Shown piece after piece: positions 1-8,200 of a stretch of 26,272 nt of DNA. Every line of letters begins with the position of its first letter. Positions within the stretch are counted from its first letter, which is position 1. A program made the position numbers and the translations under genes. The stretch covers positions 1-26,272 of IMG/VR virus record IMGVR_UViG_3300024518_002138; one strand, 5' to 3'. The stretch is from a virus. The notes below the pieces were generated by a model that was not told the DNA's origin, did no database searches, and saw nothing but the letters and a program-made list of their open reading frames with translations.

Positions 1-906
1 ACCGGCTTTTTCATATTCTTGGGTTAACTGTTCATATTGTCCTACTAAATTTTGATATTCAGCAATAGTTTCAGGAGAAGAATTAGAATCTAATTTTCCT
101 TCATCATTAGTCAAAGCTTTTAATTGTGATTCTATAGTTTTAACTTTCCCAGCAAACTCTTCATCTTGTTTTTTAAAACTTTCTATATTTTTTTCATAAT
201 CTTCTTTTTGAAAATCTATTCCTTTAGAAATTAATTTTAAAGACTCAGTAGCTTCTTTAACACTTTTAAATTCTCCAGCGCTGTTGGGCATTATATTTTT
301 TATGTGAGTAGGAACATCATTAATAAAGTCTTGAGCCGTTTGTTTTCGCGCATCATATTGAGCTTGAACTAAAGCATTAGCTATTTCTTCACTATTTTCT
401 TCATTTAATGGAACAATACCTGCAGAACCTTCATTTAAAAATTGTTCATACTGCTTAAATTTTTCATCACCTAAATACTCTTCAATTGGTATAGGCTCAT
501 TGGTAGTACCACCAGCACCATATCCAAATGTTTGAGAAGGAACAGGTTTAGTAGGTATATTTGCAAGATCAAAATAAGTATTTTGAAAAAAAGAATCTGT
601 ATCTTTTGGGTCTACGTTTTTTAATTTTTTTTGTAATTCCAAATAATAGCCTTGAGCTTCATTTATTTTTTCCTCTTCTTGTTTTTCTACTTCTCTTTTT
701 CTTACAGCTCCTCTAATACTAGTTTTCTTAGATTTATTTTCCGTTTCATTTTTATTAACAGGAGATACTACTTCAGGTGTTGGTTCGTCTTTTTCAATCT
801 TAGTAATATTATATTTAGAAATATAATCTTCAAGGGACATATCCGTTTTAGAAGCTGCCTCTTCTACTTGAGCTAAAGTATATTGTGTGCCGTTATATTC
901 AAACAT
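1..906 (-). CDS. Large virion/ejection-type protein, N-terminal 302 residues (truncated by window edge)
   Basis: Reading the minus strand from an ATG at 906 gives 302 codons without a stop to base 1, so the 3' end lies outside the window. The protein begins MFEYNGTQYTLAQVEEAA. From memory, this 'short peptide then YTLxxVxxAA' opening is common at the start of very large internal virion proteins of marine podoviruses. The rest is strongly charged and Lys/Glu/Gln-rich, with long predicted helices and probable coiled coil over residues ~215-300. No catalytic motif falls in the visible part. It follows two other cargo-like genes at a 21-nt gap. The leader is A/T-rich (TAATTAAATTAAACACTTAGT) with no Shine-Dalgarno site. 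Its role as an ejected or capsid-cargo protein is inferred from position and composition. A lytic transglycosylase or other domain could sit in the missing part. Confidence 0.75.
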   Translation of the reverse strand, partial: MFEYNGTQYTLAQVEEAASKTDMSLEDYISKYNITKIEKDEPTPEVVSPVNKNETENKSKKTSIRGAVRKREVEKQEEEKINEAQGYYLELQKKLKNVDPKDTDSFFQNTYFDLANIPTKPVPSQTFGYGAGGTTNEPIPIEEYLGDEKFKQYEQFLNEGSAGIVPLNEENSEEIANALVQAQYDARKQTAQDFINDVPTHIKNIMPNSAGEFKSVKEATESLKLISKGIDFQKEDYEKNIESFKKQDEEFAGKVKTIESQLKALTNDEGKLDSNSSPETIAEYQNLVGQYEQLTQEYEKAG

Positions 907-927
907 ACTAAGTGTTTAATTTAATTA

Positions 928-2472
928 CTACTCATCCGGATTTAGTAAAAAATAAGGAATATTACTACCGGTATTAGGATCTATTCTCTTTTGCTGCATT
1001 CTCCAGTCTAATTTCAACTTTTTACCATACTGTGTGTCACCAGCATATAATTCCATTATTCTATTTTCCCATTGGTATTTTCCACCCACAGCATCTCCTG
1101 CAGCACCTGGAATTCCTTCTCCGGTTTTAGTACCTAAATAATAAACAGTTTCCTTTGGAGGATCTTGTGTTAAATCTATCTCTGTAACGGTATTATTTTT
1201 TTCATTATATTTAATTTCTTGATCTCCCGGATTTAAGATATTTTGAACATGTTCTACTTGTTTTTTTATAGGAAGTTTTATTACTTTGTTTATATCTTCT
1301 ACAGTAACTTTATTACCACCTGAACCAGAACCTGCGCCTGAACCAGGGGGTTTAGTTTGTTTCATGCTTTTACCCATCCTTACTTTAGTAACAAGAGGTA
1401 AAGCTGTTAATAATAACCCCTGTCTTACAGCTTGTAAAGACTTTTGATCTAATCTAGTTCCTTGAGCATTACCTACTTTTAAGTCTTCTCCTATCCCTTG
1501 TTCTTTCATTATTTTTTCTTTAATGTTTTTAGGAAGACTATCGTAAAAACCTTCAGCATCATAATAATCACTTGCGTAAGCATTTGCAATAGGATTTAAT
1601 TGTGGAGTTAATTGTTGTGCTACTTTTTTCATATCAGTAAGAAAAACCTCTCGCATCATACCATTCCCTTCATCTATATAATCTGCAGTGGGAACAAAAT
1701 TACCCTCAATCATTTGCCCGGTTAAATATTGATCAGCTACTTTACCTGTTTTTTCATTTACAAGTTTTAACTTATTGTATAAAACATCTTTTATAGATTT
1801 TGTATACTCTGGTATAGTACCCGGATCATAAGCAAAAAATATATCGGCCTTCGTTTCACTTGGTTTTTCTAACCTCGGACCTTCATGTCTTACTGCCCAA
1901 TCACCATCTTTATCTATAAACCACGTCATATTACCAGGGTTTCTACCAGCTGTTATGGCTATTTTTTTAGCCCATTCTAAAGCTTCAGGATTACTTAAAT
2001 TTAAATTACCTTCCGTGTTAAGAGCTCCTTGAGCATCTTCATTAAAAGTAGATAAAGCATCATTCATTAGTTGTACTGCTCCCGCTCCCGCACTTAATCT
2101 TTGTTTAAATACACCAACTTCATTTAAAAGTGCTCTTTGCTCTTCAGGAGTTGAAGCTTGTCTAGCACGCCCTGCATAATCTCCCATTACATTTATTTGT
2201 TCCATAAACATAGATGCTAATTGAGGATTATTATTACCAGCTTTTTTTAATTGATCTAAATATTCATCTTGCTGTTTCATTGTCCAATCCATCGTCCATT
2301 GAATCTGTTCATTAGCAGCTTTTTGTCTTGCTGTTTCTTGATCTATTTTTTTCTGAGCACGCGCAGCGCCAGCTGCAGTAATTTTATTTATAGCACTTAT
2401 ATAAATCTGATCTGCTTCGTTATCGATAACTGTTAAAGGACTTCTATATGTTCCCCCACTTACTACTGGCAT
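928..2472 (-). CDS. Putative internal virion / capsid cargo protein (514 aa)
   Basis: I recognise no enzyme domain. The N-terminal ~150 residues are helical and rich in Ala, Gln and Lys (for example TARQKAANEQIQWTMDWTMK), as in internal virion proteins of podoviruses. A Gly/Ser linker (PPGSGAGSGSGG, about residues 373-384) separates the N-terminal ~370 residues from a C-terminal ~125-residue part that ends in a Lys/Arg-rich stretch and PYFLLNPDE. There is no signal peptide or convincing membrane segment. The gene lies 23 nt downstream of the 257-aa cargo-like gene and 21 nt upstream of the large truncated gene, so all three are probably co-transcribed. The leader is purely A/T, with no Shine-Dalgarno site. 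The function is inferred from neighbourhood and composition; a tail or hub role is not excluded. Confidence 0.6.
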   Translation of the reverse strand: MPVVSGGTYRSPLTVIDNEADQIYISAINKITAAGAARAQKKIDQETARQKAANEQIQWTMDWTMKQQDEYLDQLKKAGNNNPQLASMFMEQINVMGDYAGRARQASTPEEQRALLNEVGVFKQRLSAGAGAVQLMNDALSTFNEDAQGALNTEGNLNLSNPEALEWAKKIAITAGRNPGNMTWFIDKDGDWAVRHEGPRLEKPSETKADIFFAYDPGTIPEYTKSIKDVLYNKLKLVNEKTGKVADQYLTGQMIEGNFVPTADYIDEGNGMMREVFLTDMKKVAQQLTPQLNPIANAYASDYYDAEGFYDSLPKNIKEKIMKEQGIGEDLKVGNAQGTRLDQKSLQAVRQGLLLTALPLVTKVRMGKSMKQTKPPGSGAGSGSGGNKVTVEDINKVIKLPIKKQVEHVQNILNPGDQEIKYNEKNNTVTEIDLTQDPPKETVYYLGTKTGEGIPGAAGDAVGGKYQWENRIMELYAGDTQYGKKLKLDWRMQQKRIDPNTGSNIPYFLLNPDE

Positions 2473-2495
2473 ATTATATATTTTTTAAAATTAAT

Positions 2496-3269
2496 TTATG
2501 AAGGACTACTGGACCCTGTACCTCCCGCATTCCATTCATCAGCTATACTACCTACAGCGGTACTAAGTTCTCCTACAGCTCCAATTCCTTCTGTTATGTA
2601 ACCTGCTTTAGTTGCTCTAGCGGCGGCAGCTTTTTGTTCTTGTCCTGTAAGTTGAGCTTGAACTCGATCCATTTGAGCAATTTCTCTATCTTCTGTTGCC
2701 TCAAATTCATATCTTCTTCCAGCAACTTCTGCTTGTTGAATTCTACCAGCTTCACCATATTGACCCTTTTGTACTCTTACAGCTTCGTTCATTTTTGCAG
2801 ATTGTAAATTTATTTCTCCTTGAGCTCTCATTTTTTCATTTTGAGCCTCTTGTTGTTCAATACTCGAACTAATACCTCTTTTACTTTGAAGAGCTGCTTG
2901 AGCTAAAGCTGTAGCTCCACCTGCAGACGCTCCACTAGCTTGTAAAGCATCAAGAGTATTAGCTAATGCAATATCTGCTTCTTCAGCTTGAAACTCCGCA
3001 GCTTGAGTTGCAACTGATAAATTATTATAAGGATTAGAAAGCTCATCACTTACATCATATATCATATCTGATAAACTAGTTACATTATCAAATGGATTTA
3101 TAATTTCTTGTCTAGAATCTTCTAAACCTTCTAATTTTTTTTCTAATGTTTTTGCTTTACGATTTGCTCTTCGTTGTCGTTTATTAGCGCTGACTGCTCC
3201 ATGTACCGCTTTACCAACTGATGCTAACGCGCTTACACCGGTAAATATTGTTGCTGCTGCTACTGCCAT
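2496..3269 (-). CDS. Putative internal virion / cargo protein, Ala-Gln-rich with N-terminal hydrophobic helix (257 aa)
   Basis: The first ~22 residues are hydrophobic and small (MAVAAATIFTGVSALASVGK), followed by a basic stretch (KRQRRANRKAKTLEKK). A long Ala/Gln/Glu-rich helical region runs from about 90 to 225 and includes SGASAGGATALAQAALQSKR. This arrangement resembles the small ejected internal virion proteins of podoviruses: an amphipathic or membrane-active head with a helical body. The SVATQAAEFQAE..DIALANTLDALQASGASAGG segment is one I recall from uncultured marine phage proteins of unknown function. The start is the ATG one nucleotide after the stop of the acetyltransferase-like gene (TAA-C-ATG), which suggests translational coupling. 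The leader is AAATAAATTAA, with no Shine-Dalgarno site. An ejection or cargo role is inferred. Confidence 0.6.
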   Translation of the reverse strand: MAVAAATIFTGVSALASVGKAVHGAVSANKRQRRANRKAKTLEKKLEGLEDSRQEIINPFDNVTSLSDMIYDVSDELSNPYNNLSVATQAAEFQAEEADIALANTLDALQASGASAGGATALAQAALQSKRGISSSIEQQEAQNEKMRAQGEINLQSAKMNEAVRVQKGQYGEAGRIQQAEVAGRRYEFEATEDREIAQMDRVQAQLTGQEQKAAAARATKAGYITEGIGAVGELSTAVGSIADEWNAGGTGSSSPS

Positions 3270-3270
3270 G

Positions 3271-3681
3271 TTAATTTATTTTTTTTATTATTTCATATGA
3301 AGGATCTTTGTCAACTAACCAATTTAATTTTTTATGGATATTTATCAAAGATTTATTTCTACCTATTGAGAACATATATTTTTTATTATTATTTTTACAA
3401 AATATTTCAGCTGAAGAAACTAAAGTTTCTATTGCTTTTTTTTTATCTTTTTCTTTGTATTCAGGATTTGATACAATCCATTCTAATAAAACAGCAGTTG
3501 AGTTTGTAAAATACAAAAACCCAGCTACAATAGGAATATTATTTTTTTCTACCATTAATCCACTAGTAGCATTACCCGGTAAAAAATCTTGTGCAGGAGT
3601 ATTCCATTTAGGCCAAGATTCCCACCAAGATACTAATGTATCCCAATCATTTTCTGTAAGTTTACGAATGTTGAATTTCAT
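3271..3681 (-). CDS. GNAT-family N-acetyltransferase-like protein (136 aa)
   Basis: The small protein has a GNAT-like layout: an N-terminal beta strand and helix (FNIRKLTENDWDTLVSWW, residues 3-20), a central beta pair GLMVEKNNIPIVAGFLYFT (41-59), then VLLEWIVSNPEYK (64-76). It ends with a helix and strand holding YMFSIGRNKSLINIHKKLNW (102-121), the usual C-terminal helix of the fold. GNAT enzymes transfer an acetyl group from acetyl-CoA to an amine; the acceptor cannot be told here. The canonical Q/RxxGxG/A acetyl-CoA loop is not obvious, so activity is uncertain. Similar proteins occur inside virion modules of marine phages (recollection). It sits between the muzzle-type genes and the cargo genes, so a virion modification role is possible but unproven. 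The leader is AAAATTAAATTAA. Confidence 0.62.
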   Translation of the reverse strand: MKFNIRKLTENDWDTLVSWWESWPKWNTPAQDFLPGNATSGLMVEKNNIPIVAGFLYFTNSTAVLLEWIVSNPEYKEKDKKKAIETLVSSAEIFCKNNNKKYMFSIGRNKSLINIHKKLNWLVDKDPSYEIIKKIN

Positions 3682-3737
3682 TTAATTTAATTTTAATACT
3701 TTGTCTATAGTTTTTATAACTTTTTTGTTTGATAATT

Positions 3738-5219
3738 TTAATATGCGGATTCGACATAATCCGTGGAAGCTGCAAATAATTCTTTCATTCCTCCTGGATC
3801 TGTTAATGTATCAGTAGATATTTTAACTGTTGCATAATAACCTTTAATACCTGTCATTTTATCACCCCAGATAACTTCTCCTGGAGCCGCTACACTATTA
3901 TTAACTAAATTAGCCATATATTTATTTTCTTTTCTATCAAATCCAGCTCTATTAATAGGTGGTATTAAAGCCGTGGTATTTTGTGTAACGGGACTATTGT
4001 TTAAATTAACATATTGATTTCCATAATTGTCATATGCACCTTCATTATAGCTATAAATAGAAGTAATTGTATCGCTGGTATTAGTTGTGGCATATCCTTC
4101 AAAATCTGTATTAACTGCCCCTATACCTGTTAAATCAGAAACAAAACTATTTACTTCCCATCCATTACTTCCTTCATAATTTATTGTTTTAAAAACTTTA
4201 GAGGTACTTACACTAGGATTAAATACAAATTCAACAGAAGCATCGTTTTGTACTCCATAAAAATTACATCTCGGTTGAGTTGAAATATAATGTTGATATA
4301 AACTAGCGCTGTCATTTGCATTAGGAGTTGAAGGGCCAGTAGTATAAAATTTATTCTTTAAACTAAGCATCATGCCGGGTTTATACGAATATAAACTTGT
4401 CCAACCTTGTACAGTTTCATCAAAAGATAATGTTTTATATGGTACAGTAGAAGATTCTGGTTGAATAGATAAAACATATTGTTTATTATATATATCCCAT
4501 CCCCCGGTTAATTTACCTTCTCCCATAGTTCCAAATTGATCTCTAAAAAAATCAATCATACCATAATTTGATATCTCAGTAAGACCATCTTGTGATAATC
4601 TCATTACTGCATTTCTATCTTTATCAGTAAAATATTTTCTTCTACCATAAACTGCAAAACTTTCAGGATTTTTACTAATACCAAAATTACCAACATAAGC
4701 TTGTACTTGACCTATAACGTTAGGACCAGAAGTAACAGTTGCATTACCTTCAGCAGAATAAATAGCATCTTTATCAATTAAAGCTCTACTTACTTTTTTC
4801 TCTTGAAAAATAATTAAATTGGTATCTTCCGCATATAGTCTTTGTATACTTCCGTTTGCTGGATCAACACTCTTTATTATATCTTCTCCCACTGAAAATA
4901 CATTAGTGTCATTAATACCAGTTCTAGCATTAAATATACCCGAATAAATCATTGAGTTAATTCTAATAGAAGATTGAGGATTATCTTCTACTAAAAAAGC
5001 TTTAACCCCTTGTCCTACATATGTATTATTATATCCTCCTCTAATTCTAGCTTCTTCTATAGCCCAATCTTGTTCGTTATCAGGGTTATTAGTTATAGCA
5101 GGGTATGTAAGATCTCCCTTAGATCCATTCCAAGCTGCCGGAGCTGGATTGGTTCCATCATTTAAAGTCTTTCTTAATATGAAACTATTAAAAAATTTTA
5201 CTTCAATTGTTGCTCCCAT
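3738..5219 (-). CDS. Tail stabilization/muzzle-related structural protein (493 aa), possible C-terminal part of a split muzzle
   Basis: The protein is beta-rich, Asn/Thr/Tyr-rich and low in Cys, with no enzyme motif. Residues ~193-222 (GRRKYFTDKDRNAVMRLS followed by DGLTEISNYGM) and the C-terminal KMTGIKGYYATVKISTD segment are patterns I associate with the C-terminal half of the large 'stabilization' proteins of crAss-like phages. In other phages these patterns may be on the same chain as the start found in the 1833-aa upstream gene. Here they are on a separate gene 34 nt downstream. The start ATG at 5219 follows an A/T-rich leader with no Shine-Dalgarno site. It probably forms part of the tail muzzle or a ring together with the 1833-aa protein. 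The family link is inference. Confidence 0.62.
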   Translation of the reverse strand: MGATIEVKFFNSFILRKTLNDGTNPAPAAWNGSKGDLTYPAITNNPDNEQDWAIEEARIRGGYNNTYVGQGVKAFLVEDNPQSSIRINSMIYSGIFNARTGINDTNVFSVGEDIIKSVDPANGSIQRLYAEDTNLIIFQEKKVSRALIDKDAIYSAEGNATVTSGPNVIGQVQAYVGNFGISKNPESFAVYGRRKYFTDKDRNAVMRLSQDGLTEISNYGMIDFFRDQFGTMGEGKLTGGWDIYNKQYVLSIQPESSTVPYKTLSFDETVQGWTSLYSYKPGMMLSLKNKFYTTGPSTPNANDSASLYQHYISTQPRCNFYGVQNDASVEFVFNPSVSTSKVFKTINYEGSNGWEVNSFVSDLTGIGAVNTDFEGYATTNTSDTITSIYSYNEGAYDNYGNQYVNLNNSPVTQNTTALIPPINRAGFDRKENKYMANLVNNSVAAPGEVIWGDKMTGIKGYYATVKISTDTLTDPGGMKELFAASTDYVESAY

Positions 5220-5253
5220 AATTTATAATTGCATATTTATTTATATTATTACC

Positions 5254-8200
5254 CTATTGAACACACGGTGCTCCGTTAAATGTACCTTCTATAGTCCACC
5301 AATAATTTTTAAATGCAGAAGAACCACCTACTAAACTAGGCCCATCTATACGAATAAAAACTTGTCCACCTAGAGAAGATTCATTTATTAACCTTGCTGT
5401 GCCTCCTGATAAATTAGCACTAGCTATAATTTCATAACATGAAGGTTCTTTTACCGTCATATTCCCTACAGAAGCCATTGTAGTAGCTGACCCATCAGCA
5501 GGCGCACTATTTGTTAGTCTATCCCAAAGTCCTTGTAGATTACAAGTACCATCCAAAATATCGGGCGTAAACAGTGAAGAAAAACTAGCCCCAACAATTT
5601 TAATCCAATTACTTCCACCCACCACAGCAAGAGATCCAAATCTATATGAATTAGCCGGTGAAGTAGTACAATCATTTGCATTATTTCCTCCTGTATTAGG
5701 ATCTATATTTCCAACACAAGGTTCCGCTGTTCTAATTATCTTTTTACCTAAATTATCAAATTGAGCAGTCCATCTACTATTTATTTGGGTCATCTGTTGA
5801 CCAATAATAGTTGTAGATCCACCAGGACAACTAGGACAAGTCCAAATTGGTGGGCCATTTCTTGTAGAGCTGTTTTCATTACCGTACTTAACGTTTAATT
5901 TACCTGAGTTCACGCCTGTATATCCATACCATTTGTCAACCCCTCCAGGAGACCACGCACTAGTTAATTGAGGATCATCATAAAATTGAGATACATATTT
6001 AAAACCCCATTCCCTAGCATAAACAGTTTGATCTATTCCTGCGCTAGCAGCTTCTTCTCTACTGTCTTGAGCCGCTGTAACTCTATAAGCAAACGAAGCC
6101 GGTGGCGTCATATTAGATCCACTTCCGTTATAATAATTACTAGAAAGCTGAGTAGGATGATAAAAATCACCAAAACTTAAATAAACTCTTTGGTTCTGTT
6201 GTGCTTCTGTATATAAGTTATAAGGAGCTTCCGGAATAGAACCTGATCCAATTCTAAGCGTTGGTATACGAGGATTGGTTATAACGGTAGAACCTCTAGG
6301 GGAAATATTATTTCCATATGGATATCTTGTAATTAATCTATATTCTCCAAATTTATCTAGGGCATCAGTTGGCGCATTACCACTCGGATCTCTATAAGCT
6401 TGATTTCTCCCTATCACAAATAATTTTCTTCCTGTAGAAATAAGTTGCGGATTTCCTGCAGCTTCTATTGCGTCCATCCAAGATTCAAATGAATCAGCTT
6501 TAGCTGGATTTGGAGCACTTTCATTACTTCCTTCTTGAGTTATAGCAGCACTTAATTTATCTTTTATTCCTGTAGAATAAAAAGCAGTAGGAGGATCAGA
6601 GGCCAATGAACTTCCGCCAAAAATTACTGAACTACCTGTAGATGTTCTCCAATAAGTATTAGCTTGAGCCCCTCCAAATTTTATAACATTACCTTCTATA
6701 TCAGTAGCGTCTTCCCAAGTAAAACTAGAATTTTCTCTATATTGTAAATATGTAGGCCATATAACTCCAGGTTGATCTACAGGAATTCCTCCATAATTTC
6801 CTAAATCATAATCAATTAAAATATAAGCACTTCCCCCAGGTTGAGCTATTGTACCCGGCGTGATACCTTCTGGACTAGCTATAGGACCTGTAGTAGTGTT
6901 ATCTGGTCTTCCGAGTGTTACCGCAGTTCCTAAACCAGAATTAGAATCACTCATAGAGATATTCATATTTCTATTAGAGTTAACCCAACTCCATCCACTT
7001 TCCGCGGATGCACTATTATAACTAGGTAAATTACTACCCACGTCTAATCCACCAACAGGCTTTCTATTGATAGGTATAGAATTTATATCACTAGTAACGG
7101 GATTAGTACTGGGATTAGCCCAATAAAAACCAGAAGATTCAGAAGCCTGATTAATACACATGTTCTTAACACTGCCAAAACTATCATTTAATGCAAACGT
7201 TTTATATCCTAAATTTCCGGTTACATCCGGTGCGCATGTACCAATTGGATCTCCTCCTGCTCCACCACTGTTACTTATAGTAGTATCTACTGTACCCGCG
7301 TCTGTGAGAGCTATTGTTAAGGCAACTGGAGTAGTTAAAGCATTAGAAGGATCTGTTACAACGCCAGTAGTAGAATCTATAATTAATTCAGGTATTCCAT
7401 TGTCTGGATCTAAGGGATCTTGAGAGGTAATACTCCAACTTAAATCTTCTTGATTTTTACTATTATTTTGACTTCCATTAATTCCTTCAAAACTATATAC
7501 AGGTGAAACACCTGGCTCTACAACAATCCCATCTGAGGGGCATATTATAGAAGGTGCAACATTTAATAATTTTTCAGTTAAAGCTATTTGTGTTATAATA
7601 CCTTGTTGAGTACCAGCATCATTGTTTTGAACATTAAAATTAAATGTAAATGAATCTTCTATATATGAATTAGGACCATAATAAAAGAATGTGTTATTAG
7701 AAATTGATATTTTATAAGTATCAGGAGTTCCACTACCCGCAGTTCTAGTTAAGGTGAATTTACTTGTAACATCTTCACCATTACCATTTACTACCCAAAA
7801 TCCTGAAGTTAAATCAATTTCACTGTCCATAACAGCAACTTTTACACCACTGGGATCTTCAGTATAAGGAAAAAATGGAACAGATGTATATGTTCCATTA
7901 GAATAACTAGCAGTTATAAAATCTCCTGGAGTTACATCTTCTGCAAGGTTAAATGTCCATTTACTATTTTGAATACTTAAATGATCTCCAGTTGTAAAAT
8001 TTTTAATACCTCCGCTTCCAGCTTTGATTGCTTCATTTAATTCTGCAATAGTACCTGTAGAAGATGTTTCCCAATATATATCTATTTTAGATTCTACGGG
8101 TTCAGTTTCATAAACCGACAACCAAGTATTTACTAGTGTTGTGTCTGAAGCTGGTGCTATAGAACCAATTTCATTTCCACTTAATGCTATTCTAGCCATA

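Noticed and set aside
652-876. A 74-aa Phe/Ser-rich plus-strand frame that could look like a membrane protein
   Set aside because: It is the antisense of the Lys/Glu-rich first gene, whose own frame stays open for 302 codons.
3297-3685. Two overlapping plus-strand frames with hydrophobic runs
   Set aside because: They are antisense to the acetyltransferase-like gene, which has a coherent fold pattern.
3682-3737. Possible terminator in the gap after the 493-aa gene
   Set aside because: Only a 4-bp stem (AGTT/AACT) could be drawn among T-rich runs; not enough to call.
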